From assembly GCF_021730615.1 (NCBI RefSeq), contig NZ_JAJLMN010000001.1, positions 2,925,501 through 2,989,500 on the forward strand: a stretch of DNA of 64,000 nt. The letters run 5' to 3'. The notes beneath the pieces were generated by a model. The model was given only the letters and a program-made list of their open reading frames with translations. It had not been told where the DNA came from and made no database searches. Numbering within the stretch: position 1 is the first letter of the stretch; each line of letters starts with the position of its first letter. Below are positions 38,380-49,879 of this stretch, piece after piece. Both the position numbers and the translations under genes were made by a program. The stretch comes from Lichenibacterium dinghuense (lineage in GTDB: Bacteria > Pseudomonadota > Alphaproteobacteria > Rhizobiales > Beijerinckiaceae).

Positions 38380-39666
38380 ATGGCCTACCGCTTCGTCCAC
38401 GCCGCCGACATCCACCTCGACAGCCCGCTGAAGTCGCTCGCGCTGCGCGACCCCGCGCTGGCCGAGCTGATCGGCAACGCCACGCGGCGCGCCTTCGTGG
38501 GCATCGTCGACCTGTGCCTCGACGAGGGGGTGGACGCGCTGATGCTCGGCGGCGACCTCTACGACGGCGACCAGACGTCGATGAAGACCGCCCGCTTCCT
38601 CGCCGGCCAGCTCCGCCGCCTCGACGAGGCCGGCATCCGCACCTTCGTGATCCGCGGCAACCACGACGCCCTGTCGCGCATCACCCGCGAGCTGACCTTT
38701 CCCGACAGCGTCAAGGTGTTCGGCGGGCGCGCCGAGGCCGTGGCGGTGGAGGGCGCGGGCTTCGACGTTGTGGTGCACGGCCTGAGCTTCCGCGAGCCGC
38801 AGGCGGCCGAAAGCCTGCTGCCGAAGTTCCGCAGCCCCACGCCCGGCGCCGTCAACATCGGCATCATGCACACGAGCCTCGGCGGCTCGGAGGGGCACGA
38901 CGCCTACGCGCCCTGCACGGAGGCGGAGCTGGAGGGGGCCGGCTTCCACTACTGGGCGCTCGGCCACATCCACAAGCGCCGCGTGCTCCAGGCGCGCGGC
39001 GGCGCCCCCGCCGTGGTGATGCCCGGCATGCCGCAGGGCCGCGACATCAACGAGAGCGGCGCCAAGGGCGTGTCGCTGGTGACGGTCGGCGATGACCGCG
39101 GCGTGACCGTCGAACACCGGCGCACCTCCGTGGCGCAGTTCGAGCGCGTCGCGGTGGACCTCGACGGCGTCGCCGACTGGGGCGGCGTGGCGCGCGCCAT
39201 CGACGCGGCGCTGGGGCTCGCGCGCGAAGCCGCGCCCTCCGAGCACCTCGTGGCGCGCCTGCGCGTCACCGGCACGACGCCGCTGGCGTGGCGCCTGCGC
39301 CGCGAGATCGACCTGCTCAAGGCCGAGGCCGACGAGCGGGCGGCCGCGCTGGGCGCCGTGTCGATCGAGAAGATCGAGGTGGCGAGCCTCGCCCCCGGCC
39401 CGGCCGACGGCGCGGCTCCCGGCCTGCCGGGCGACCCGCTGCACGAGCTGCGCCGCCTGATCGACGAGGACGTGCTCGGCTCGAACGGCTTCCGCGCCGA
39501 GATGGAGGCCGTGGCGGAGGAGCTGCGCGCGGCCCTGCCGCCCGAGTGCCGCAACATGCTGGGCTCCGACCCGGCGAGCTTCGGCGCGACCCTCGACGCG
39601 CTCGTCGCCGAGGGCGCCGACGACGTGCTGGCGCGGCTCGGCGCCGGCCAGGACGACGCGGACTGA
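38380..39666 (+). CDS. DNA repair exonuclease, YhaO/SbcD-like metallophosphoesterase
   Basis: Calcineurin-type phosphoesterase of 428 residues. Metal-ligand motifs are present in order: FVHAADIHLDSPL, LMLGGDLYDGD, VIRGNHDALS, then GIMHTSLG and WALGHIHKRRVL. The C-terminal half is the YhaO-type accessory domain. It pairs with the large ATPase gene 10 bp downstream, as SbcD does with SbcC, so a DNA-end-processing complex is the likely product. ATG at 38380 starts directly at the family N-terminus (MAYRFVHAADIH). Confidence 0.9.
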   Translation: MAYRFVHAADIHLDSPLKSLALRDPALAELIGNATRRAFVGIVDLCLDEGVDALMLGGDLYDGDQTSMKTARFLAGQLRRLDEAGIRTFVIRGNHDALSRITRELTFPDSVKVFGGRAEAVAVEGAGFDVVVHGLSFREPQAAESLLPKFRSPTPGAVNIGIMHTSLGGSEGHDAYAPCTEAELEGAGFHYWALGHIHKRRVLQARGGAPAVVMPGMPQGRDINESGAKGVSLVTVGDDRGVTVEHRRTSVAQFERVAVDLDGVADWGGVARAIDAALGLAREAAPSEHLVARLRVTGTTPLAWRLRREIDLLKAEADERAAALGAVSIEKIEVASLAPGPADGAAPGLPGDPLHELRRLIDEDVLGSNGFRAEMEAVAEELRAALPPECRNMLGSDPASFGATLDALVAEGADDVLARLGAGQDDAD

Positions 39667-39676
39667 GGCCGAACCC

Positions 39677-42600
39677 ATGCGCCTCGCCCGCCTCGACCTC
39701 ACCCGCTACGGCAAGTTCACCGACCGCGTGCTCGACTTCGGTCCGCGCCGGGACGGCCGGCCGGACCTCCACCTCGTCTACGGCCCCAACGAGGCCGGCA
39801 AGTCGACGGCCTTCTCGGCCTTCCTCGATCTGCTGTTCGGCATCGAGACCAAGAGCCGCTACAACTTCGTCCACCCCTACAATACCATGCGGGTCGGCGG
39901 CGTCGTCGAGTTCGCCGGCGGCGCGCAGGAGCTGTTCCGGGTGAAGCGCGCCGGCCCGAGCCTGTTCGACGCCGCGAGCCAGCCCCTGTCGGAGGCGCTG
40001 GTCGGGGGCGAGCTCGGCGGCATCGACCGCGCGGCCTACCGCACCATGTTCTCGCTCGACGACGAGACGCTGGAAGCCGGCGGCAACTCCATCCTGGCGA
40101 GCCGGGGCGACCTCGGCCAGCTCCTGTTCTCGGCCAGCGCGGGCCTCGCCGCGCTCAGCCGCACGCTGGGCGAGCTGCGCCTCGAGGCCGACGGCTTCCA
40201 CCGCCCGAAGAAGCGCGACACCGCCCTCGCCGAGCTGAAGGCGCGGCTCGCCGACTGCAAGGCGCGCCGCGACGCGCTCGACACCTACGCGGCGCAATAC
40301 GCGCAGCTCGTCGCGGGGCGCGACCGCGCGGCCGCGGCCTATGCCGAGGGGAGCGCCGCGCTCGCGGCCGCCCGCACCCGCCACGGCGAGGTCGCGCGCC
40401 TGCTCGGCGCCCTGCCGCGGCTCGCGGCCCTGCGCGAGGTCCGGCGGGAGATCGCCCCGCTCGACGCCCTCCTGGCCGGCCTGCCCGAGGCGCCGGCCGG
40501 CTGGGCCGAGGAGCTGCCGGACCTCGTCCGCCGCGAGGCCGCGCTCGGCGAGCAGCTCCGCGGCTTCGACGCCGAGCTCGCGCGCCTCGCCGCCGAGGCG
40601 GAGGCCGTCGCGGAGGATCCCGCGGCGCTGGCGCTGGCGTCGCGGGTCGACCGCATGGCCGACCTCCGCGGGCGCGCCCGCGCCGCCGCGCGCGACCTGC
40701 CCGAGCTGCAGGTGAAGCTGCGCGACGCCGACCGCGCCGCGGCCGAGCTCCTGCGCCGCCTCGGCCGCCCCGACGGCGAGGCGCCGGAGCGCGCCGCGAT
40801 CCCGGCCGCCGCGGGCGGCGCGCTGCGCGGGCTGATCGAGCGGCGCTCCGGCGTCGAGGCCCGCTGCGCCGCGGCCCGGGCCGAGCGCGACGAGGCCCGG
40901 CTGCGGCTCGCCGAGGCCGTGGCGGCGCTCGGCGACGCGCCGGCCGACGCCGTCGGCCTCGACCGGCTCGCCGCGGCCGTCGCGGCCTGCCGCGGGGGCG
41001 ACGGCTCAGCGCGGCTTCGCCTCGCCGAGCGCGCCCTGCCGCGCCTCGCCGACGAGCTGGCGGGACGGCTGCGCGACCTCGCGCCCTGGAGCGGCGACGT
41101 CGCGGCGCTGGCCGCGCTGCGCCTGCCCGACATCCCCGCCTTCGAGGCCCTGCAGCGCGCGCGGGCCGAGGCGGACGCGCGGCTCGCCCGCACCGAGGAG
41201 GAGGCGGAGCGGCTCCGAACCGAGCGGGACCGGATGCGCGCCGAGGCCGACGCGCTCGGCGAAGTGGCGGGCGTCGTCGGCGACGCCGAGGCCGCGTCGC
41301 TCCGGGCCGCGCGCGAGCGCGCCTGGGCGGACCACCGCGCCCGGCTCGACAGCGCGAGCGCGGAGGCCTTCGAGGACGCCCTGCGCCGCGACGACGTCGC
41401 GGCCGGCGCGCGCTTCGGACGGGCCGCGGACGTCGCGCGGCTGCACGCGCTGCACCTGTCCCTCGCCACGCTGGAGGTCGACCGGGCCGCAGCCGGGCGG
41501 CGCCGCGAGGCCGCGGCGGGCGCGCTCGACGCCGCCGCGGCGGCGATGGCAGAGGCCCTGCGCCCGGTGGAGCCGCCGCTGCCCGACGCGGTGGCGGCGC
41601 GCCTCGGCCCCTGGGCGGCGCGCCGCACTGCGGCCCTCGCGGCCGCCTCCGCGCTGCGGGACGCGGAGCGCGACCGCGACGAGGCGGCGGACGACCTCGC
41701 CGCGGCGCGCGCCGACGTCGGTGCGGCGCTGGCCGAGGCGGGCGTCGAGCACGATCCCACGGCGCCGCTCGACCGCCTGCTCGCGGCGGCGTCGGCGGCG
41801 CTCGACGGCGCGGCGGCGCTGAAGGGGCTGCGGGCGCGGGCCGAGGACCGGCGCCGCGACGCCGCGGCGCGGGACCGCGCGCTCGGCGAGGCCGAGGCTG
41901 CCGACGCGGCGTGGCGCGCCGCCTGGGCCGAGGCCTGCGCGGCGGCCGGCCTCGACGGGACGCCCTCGACCGACGCCGCCGGGGAAGTGCTGAAGGCCGC
42001 GGCCGAACTCGGGACGCTGCTCGGCGCCCGCGCGGCCCTGGCCGAGCGCGCCGCCGCGGCGATCCGGGACGGCGACGCCTTCGCGGCCGAACTCCGGTCC
42101 GTGGCGGATGCGCTGGGCATGGCCCCCGACGGGCCGGAGGCCGGGCTCGACGAGGCCGTGCTGCGCCGGGTCGCGGAAGCGCGGCGGCTAGGCGAGCTGC
42201 GGGCCGGCGCGGGACGACGCCTCGGCGAGGCGCGCGAGCGGCACCGGGCGGCGGCCGAGGCGGCCGAGGCGGTCGGGCGGCGCTCCTCCCTCATGTCGGC
42301 GCATCTCGGTGTGGACACGCTGGCCGGCGTCGAGACCCGGCTGCGCGCCGCCGCGCGCCGTTCGGAGCTGCGCGGGCAGGCCGAAGCGGCGGCGCGGGAG
42401 ATCCGCGACGCGCTGCGGACGGACGACCCCCTCGCCGCCGAGGCGGCGCTCGACGGGCTCGACCGCGACGCGCTGGAGGCGGAGCGCGCCGGGCTGGAGC
42501 CGCGCCTCGCCGCGCTCGACAGCCAGGCGCGCGAGCTCTACGCGGCCGGCGCCGCGGCTCTGGCCGCCGTCGAGGCTGTGGGGGGCGACGAGGCCGTGGC

Positions 42601-43135
42601 GCGCATCGAGGCCGAGCGGCGCAACCTGCTCGTCGACGTCGAGGACCAGGCGCGCCGCTACCTCCGGCTCCGCGCCGGCGTGGCGGCCGCCGAGGCGGCG
42701 CTGCGCGCCTACCGCGACCGGCACCGCAGCGCCATGATGGGCCGCGCCTCGGACGCGTTCCGCGACATCAGCCGCCACGGCTACCGGGGGCTGGCCACGC
42801 AGCCCGAGAAGGACGCCGAGGTGCTGCTCGGGGTGGCGGCCGACGGCGCCACCAAGCTCGCCACCGACATGAGCAAGGGCACGCGGTTCCAGCTCTACCT
42901 GGCGCTGCGCATCGCGGGCTACCACGAGTTCGCGCGCACGCGGCGGCCCGTGCCCTTCGTGGCCGACGACATCATGGAGACGTTCGACGACTTCCGCGCC
43001 GAGGAGGCGTTCCGGCTCTTCGCCGGCATGGCCGAGGTCGGGCAGGTCATCTACCTGACCCACCACCGCCACCTGATCGACGTCGCCCGCGCGGCCTGCC
43101 CGGCTGTGACGGTGCACGACCTCACGGCGGCGTGA
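39677..43135 (+). CDS. YhaN/SbcC-like AAA ATPase of a DNA repair complex
   Basis: SMC-like ATPase of 1152 residues. The N-terminal AAA_27 domain has MRLARLDLTRYGKFTDRVLDF and Walker A YGPNEAGKSTAFSAFLDLLFGI. Residues about 190-980 form a very Ala/Arg/Glu-rich coiled coil. The C-terminal ATPase half has the signature region TKLATDMSKGTRFQLYLALRIA, Walker B PVPFVADDIMETFDD and a switch-like YLTHHRHL. Partner of the upstream phosphoesterase. The stop codon lies within the first unit of the 207-bp tandem repeat. Compositional bias of the coiled coil causes long false ORFs on other frames. Confidence 0.9.
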   Translation: MRLARLDLTRYGKFTDRVLDFGPRRDGRPDLHLVYGPNEAGKSTAFSAFLDLLFGIETKSRYNFVHPYNTMRVGGVVEFAGGAQELFRVKRAGPSLFDAASQPLSEALVGGELGGIDRAAYRTMFSLDDETLEAGGNSILASRGDLGQLLFSASAGLAALSRTLGELRLEADGFHRPKKRDTALAELKARLADCKARRDALDTYAAQYAQLVAGRDRAAAAYAEGSAALAAARTRHGEVARLLGALPRLAALREVRREIAPLDALLAGLPEAPAGWAEELPDLVRREAALGEQLRGFDAELARLAAEAEAVAEDPAALALASRVDRMADLRGRARAAARDLPELQVKLRDADRAAAELLRRLGRPDGEAPERAAIPAAAGGALRGLIERRSGVEARCAAARAERDEARLRLAEAVAALGDAPADAVGLDRLAAAVAACRGGDGSARLRLAERALPRLADELAGRLRDLAPWSGDVAALAALRLPDIPAFEALQRARAEADARLARTEEEAERLRTERDRMRAEADALGEVAGVVGDAEAASLRAARERAWADHRARLDSASAEAFEDALRRDDVAAGARFGRAADVARLHALHLSLATLEVDRAAAGRRREAAAGALDAAAAAMAEALRPVEPPLPDAVAARLGPWAARRTAALAAASALRDAERDRDEAADDLAAARADVGAALAEAGVEHDPTAPLDRLLAAASAALDGAAALKGLRARAEDRRRDAAARDRALGEAEAADAAWRAAWAEACAAAGLDGTPSTDAAGEVLKAAAELGTLLGARAALAERAAAAIRDGDAFAAELRSVADALGMAPDGPEAGLDEAVLRRVAEARRLGELRAGAGRRLGEARERHRAAAEAAEAVGRRSSLMSAHLGVDTLAGVETRLRAAARRSELRGQAEAAAREIRDALRTDDPLAAEAALDGLDRDALEAERAGLEPRLAALDSQARELYAAGAAALAAVEAVGGDEAVARIEAERRNLLVDVEDQARRYLRLRAGVAAAEAALRAYRDRHRSAMMGRASDAFRDISRHGYRGLATQPEKDAEVLLGVAADGATKLATDMSKGTRFQLYLALRIAGYHEFARTRRPVPFVADDIMETFDDFRAEEAFRLFAGMAEVGQVIYLTHHRHLIDVARAACPAVTVHDLTAA

Positions 43136-43690
43136 GCCGCCGGGCGTCCCGGCGCGGGGCGCCCCTTCCGGCGCGCGCGGGCTGGATCGCGTCGCTGCGC
43201 TCGCGATGACGGTGAGGACGTCGTGGAGGACACGGGGCAAGGCTCGGCGGCGCCACCGCTTCGCTTCGACCCCGGCCGCGCGAACGGATGATCCACGGCT
43301 CCGCCGTCATCGCGAGCGCAGCGACGCGATCCAGCCGCGGTGAGCCGCCGCGCCCCGACGCGGGGTGCCCCTTCCGGCGCGCGCGGGCTGGATCGCTTCG
43401 CTGCGCTCGCGATGACGGTGAGGACGCCGTGGCGGACACGGGGCGAGGCTCGGCGGCGCCACCGCGCCACTCCAACCACCAGCGCCGTCAACGGATGATC
43501 CACGGCTCCGCCGTCATCGCGAGCGGAGCGACGCGATCCAGCCGCGGTGAGCCGCCGCGCGTCCCGGCGCGGGGCGTCCCTTCCGGCGCGCGCAGGCTGG
43601 ATCGCTTCGCTGCGCTCGCGATGACGGTGAGGTCCCCGTGGCGGATACGGGGCGATGCTCGGCGCCGCCGCCGCTCCGCTCCGACTCCGG
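43132..43690. repeat. Three tandem copies of a ~207-bp repeat with REP-like palindromes
   Basis: Units begin at GTGAGCCGCCG near 43132, 43340 and 43547 (periods 208 and 207 bp); the third is incomplete at about 43690. Each carries CTGGATCGC.TCGCTGCGCTCG.GATGACGG and, in units 1 and 2, its inverse (CCGTCATCGCGAGCG...CGATCCAG) about 130 bp later, so units can fold into long hairpins. The palindromic core is a dispersed alphaproteobacterial element; here it is part of a longer tandem unit. The first unit starts at the yhaN-like stop codon and the array ends about 27 bp before the end of the convergent glf fusion gene. Confidence 0.85.
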
Positions 43691-43716
43691 ATCCGCCTAC
43701 ACGATGACGGTGGACG

Positions 43717-46089
43717 TCACGCGTCCGCGAGCGCGCCGCGGCCCAGGCCGTCGCGGGGCGAGGCCGCCCAGCGGGCCAGCAGCGCCTTGGACGTGGACAG
43801 CGCCTGCCCGACCACCTGGTCCATGTTGTAGTAGCGGTAGGTGGCGAGCCGCCCGACGAAGCTGACGTCGTGGCGCTCCCGCGCCAGCGCCTCGTAGCGC
43901 TTGAACAGCGCCTGGTTCTCGGGGCGCGGGATCGGGTAGTAGGGGTCGCCTGCCGCGCGCGGGTGCTCGTAGGTCAGCGACGTCTTCGGGTGCTTCTGCC
44001 CCGTGAGGTGCTTGTATTCGGTGATGCGGGTGTAGGGCACCGCCTCGTCGGGGTAGTTCACCGTGCCGACCGCCTGGAACCGCTCCTGGTCCAGCGTGAC
44101 GTGCCGGAACTCCAGACTGCGGTAGGGCAGCCGGCCGAAGCGGTGGTCGAAGAACTCGTCGACCGCGCCGGTGAACACCACGTGGTCGAACACGCCGTCC
44201 GCCATGACGTCGCGGTATTCCACGCCGGTCTCGACCTCGATGCGCTCGTGGTCGAGCATGCGCTCGAACATGCGCGTGTAGCCGTCGCGCGGCATGGCCT
44301 GGAACGCGTCGGTGAAGTAGCGGTCGTCCGTGTCGGTGCGGGCCGGCACGCGGGCCGCCACCGACTTGTCGAGGTCGGACGGGTCCATGCCCCACTGCTT
44401 GCGGGTGTAGCCCCGGAAGAAGGTCTCGTAGAGGTCGCGGCCGACGCCGGCCACCACGACGTCCTCCGAGGTCCTGACGGGCGACACGGGCTCGGCCACA
44501 GAGGCGAGGTAGGCCGCGGCCTCCGCGTCGGATTTGAGGTCGAGGCCGTAGAGCGCGTTCAGCGTCGTGCGGTTGATCGGCATCGGCACCTCCCGGCCGC
44601 GCACGCGGGCCAGCACGCGGTGCTCGTAGGGGCGCCAGGCGGTGAAGTGCGACAGGTAGTCGAACACCGCCGCGGAATTGGTGTGGAAGATGTGCGGGCC
44701 GTAGCGGTGGATCAGCACGCCGGCCGCGTCGAGGTGGTCGTAGGCGTTGCCGGCGACGTGGGGGCGACGATCGATCACCAGCACGCGCTTGTTGCCCTCG
44801 GCGGCGAGCCGCTCGGCCATGACGGAGCCGGCGAAGCCCGCGCCCACCACCAGCACGTCGGCCGCGCGGGCGCCGCGGTCGAGCGCCGGCAGGGCGATGC
44901 CGGCCGGCGGCGCCACCCTGCGGCGGGCCGCGGCGGCGTCGACGATGCGCGCCATGGCGTCGAAGGTCGCGTCCCAGGACTTCGAGGCGAGCAGGGCCTC
45001 GACCTCGGCGGCGTAGCGCTCCGGCTCCGCGGCGAGCGCCAGCGCGGCTTCACACGCGGCGACGAAGCCCTCGGCGGTGTCGGCGATGCGGACGGATTCG
45101 AGGCCGGAATAGTGCCGCACCACGTCGGCCACGGCGGTGGACACGACCACCCGGCCGCCGGCGAGGTATTCGGGCGTCTTGGTGGGCGAGATGAAGCGCG
45201 TCGCCTCGTTGATGGCGAAGGGCATCAGCGCCGCGCCCCAGCCGCCGAGGTAGCGCGGCAGCTCGTCGTAGGACGCCGGCCCGATCCAGTGGATGTTGGC
45301 GCGCCGCGGCAGGGCGGCGGGGTCGAGCTTGGCCAGGGGGCCGACCATGACGACGTGCCAGTCCGGCCGCGCCGCGGCCAGGGCGTCGACCAGCCCGAGG
45401 TCCATGCGCTCGTCGATCACGCCGTAGAAGCCGAGCCGCGGATGCGGGATGGCGCGCTGGAGGGCCGGCTCCTCGCCGCCCGCGCGGGCGGCCGCGAAGT
45501 GGGCGGCGTCGACGCTCGACGGGAAGGGGTGGATGTTGCCGTGGAGGTGGCGCTTGGCCTCGTAGATGGCGTGGCCGCCGGTGAAGACCGCGTCGGCGCG
45601 GGCGATCAGCGCGGCTTCGAGCCGCGGCAGCTCGGGATCGGCGAACTTGAAGCCCGACAGCTCGTCCATGCAGTCGTAGACCACGGTCGCGTGCCCGACG
45701 TGCGACGCGAAGTCGAACATCATCGGCGTGTAGAACCACAGCACGGGGGAGCGCGCGCCGCGCTCGGCGAGCAGGCGGTCCAGCATGGAGCGCAGGGCCG
45801 CGCGCTTGTCGGCGGCCGGCAGGTGCCAGGACAGGTGGGGCGTGGCCACCACCACGCCGCTGCGCTCGTCGGTGCGGCTGACGAGGCGCGGGGCGCCCTC
45901 GTCTGTCCACACCGGCTCCTCGAACACCACCACGGGGCCGCGCCGCGCGAAGCGCGTCATCAGGTGCTGCGGGCGCTGGAACACGAAGTCCCACCGCAGA
46001 TGGCTGAAGCAGACGACGAGATCCTTCTGGAAAGCCGAGACCGGGGGCGTGGCGCCTGACGGGATGCGGGGATCGGAGAAGGAATCCAA
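43717..46089 (-). CDS. Glycosyltransferase-UDP-galactopyranose mutase fusion protein
   Basis: 790 residues with two enzymes in one chain. Residues about 1-395 are a GT4/GT1-like glycosyltransferase (VVCFSHLRWDFVFQRPQHLM, later MPFAINEATRFISPTKTPEYLAGG, the donor-binding block). Residues about 405-790 are UDP-galactopyranose mutase: FAD Rossmann motif VLVVGAGFAGSVMAERLA, RPHVAGNAYD, GPHIFHTN, RKQWGMDPSDLDKSV, ATYRYYNMDQVVGQAL. The mutase makes UDP-galactofuranose, which the transferase half may use or for which it may prepare an acceptor. The start is GTG or ATG near 46089. A consensus EcfG promoter lies about 50 bp upstream. Domain calls sure, acceptor unknown. Confidence 0.9.
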   Translation of the reverse strand: MDSFSDPRIPSGATPPVSAFQKDLVVCFSHLRWDFVFQRPQHLMTRFARRGPVVVFEEPVWTDEGAPRLVSRTDERSGVVVATPHLSWHLPAADKRAALRSMLDRLLAERGARSPVLWFYTPMMFDFASHVGHATVVYDCMDELSGFKFADPELPRLEAALIARADAVFTGGHAIYEAKRHLHGNIHPFPSSVDAAHFAAARAGGEEPALQRAIPHPRLGFYGVIDERMDLGLVDALAAARPDWHVVMVGPLAKLDPAALPRRANIHWIGPASYDELPRYLGGWGAALMPFAINEATRFISPTKTPEYLAGGRVVVSTAVADVVRHYSGLESVRIADTAEGFVAACEAALALAAEPERYAAEVEALLASKSWDATFDAMARIVDAAAARRRVAPPAGIALPALDRGARAADVLVVGAGFAGSVMAERLAAEGNKRVLVIDRRPHVAGNAYDHLDAAGVLIHRYGPHIFHTNSAAVFDYLSHFTAWRPYEHRVLARVRGREVPMPINRTTLNALYGLDLKSDAEAAAYLASVAEPVSPVRTSEDVVVAGVGRDLYETFFRGYTRKQWGMDPSDLDKSVAARVPARTDTDDRYFTDAFQAMPRDGYTRMFERMLDHERIEVETGVEYRDVMADGVFDHVVFTGAVDEFFDHRFGRLPYRSLEFRHVTLDQERFQAVGTVNYPDEAVPYTRITEYKHLTGQKHPKTSLTYEHPRAAGDPYYPIPRPENQALFKRYEALARERHDVSFVGRLATYRYYNMDQVVGQALSTSKALLARWAASPRDGLGRGALADA

Positions 46090-46137
46090 CGGGCTGCCTT
46101 GATCTGACGGGAGGGACGGTCGCGCGCGTGTGACGCC

Positions 46138-46163
46138 AACGGGCGGGTCGAAGACCCCGTTCC
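46138..46163 (-). promoter_or_regulatory. EcfG-type general-stress promoter of the GT-Glf gene
   Basis: On the minus strand GGAAC (46163-46159), 17-bp spacer, CGTT (46141-46138): exact consensus. It predicts a transcript start near 46131 and a leader of about 40 nt before the start codon at 46089. Confidence 0.55.
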
Positions 46164-46282
46164 GCCGCTTGGGTGCGGCGCAACATCCCGGACGTCGGAC
46201 ATTTCCGCAATGCCCGACTTCGCCCGCCCGCGCGAATCCCGCCCCGTGCCGCGCGGTCCGATGCCGCGCCGCCGGTCCCGCC

Positions 46283-46777
46283 CTACAGGTCGAGCACGAT
46301 CGGCTCGACGCCGAGGTCGGCCAGCACGGCGCGGAACTCGGCCCGCGTCAGCGACACCGTGGCGGTGTTGCGCAGCGGGTGGGCGGTGACGCGCTCGGCG
46401 TCCCACAGCGCCCGCTCGACGGCGAAGCGCACCGCCTTGGCATCGTCCTTCACGAGGCTCAGGAAGCCCACGGAGCCGGGCTCCGTGCCGAGGTGCTCCA
46501 TCAGCCGCTCGGGGCTGGCGAAGGACAGGCGCTTGGCGCCGAGCAGCGGGGCCAGCGCCTTCATGTCGGCGCGGGTGCCCGTCCGCAGCGTCACGAGGTA
46601 GAGGCGCGGGCCGTCCTTGAGGAACAGGTTCTTGGTGTGCTCGCCGGGCAGGCCGGCCCAGTGCGGCAGGGCTTCCTCGACGGTGTGGACCGGCGGGTGC
46701 TCGACGCGCGCGGGGTCGAGGCCGAGCCGGCCGAACAGCGCCGCGATGGCCGGATCGTCCGCGCCTGTGTCCGCCAT
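46283..46777 (-). CDS. Prolyl-tRNA editing protein, ProXp-ala/YbaK-like
   Basis: Trans-editing deacylase of 164 residues that hydrolyses mischarged tRNA-Pro (Ala-tRNA-Pro in characterised ProXp-ala/PrdX). Motifs: VEHPPVHTVEEA, GEHTKNLFLKD with the catalytic-site lysine, GAKRLSFASPERL, GSVGFLSLVKD, and HPLRNTATVSL near the end. ATG at 46777 fits the family length. It is divergent from the hybrid kinase gene. Free-standing rather than inserted in ProS, as in many alphaproteobacteria. Confidence 0.88.
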   Translation of the reverse strand: MADTGADDPAIAALFGRLGLDPARVEHPPVHTVEEALPHWAGLPGEHTKNLFLKDGPRLYLVTLRTGTRADMKALAPLLGAKRLSFASPERLMEHLGTEPGSVGFLSLVKDDAKAVRFAVERALWDAERVTAHPLRNTATVSLTRAEFRAVLADLGVEPIVLDL

Positions 46778-46959
46778 GTCCGCCCCCTCCAACGCCGTCC
46801 CGGCGCCGAGTAGCCGGGCCGCGGCCCTGCGTCCAGGCCGGAGGCGCGTCCGCGGGGCCGCTCCGCCGAACGGAACGCGAGCCTGCGGCATTGACCCGGC
46901 GCCGGCGCGCGAGGCGGCGGCGTGACATCGTGGACGACGGCCGGAGCGGCGCAGTGGTG

Positions 46960-49866
<2,907 letters not shown>

Positions 49867-49879
49867 TCGACGGCGTGGG

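Noticed and set aside
43132-43690. CRISPR array
   Set aside because: Repeat units are ~207 bp and directly abutting, with no short repeat-spacer pattern and no cas genes.
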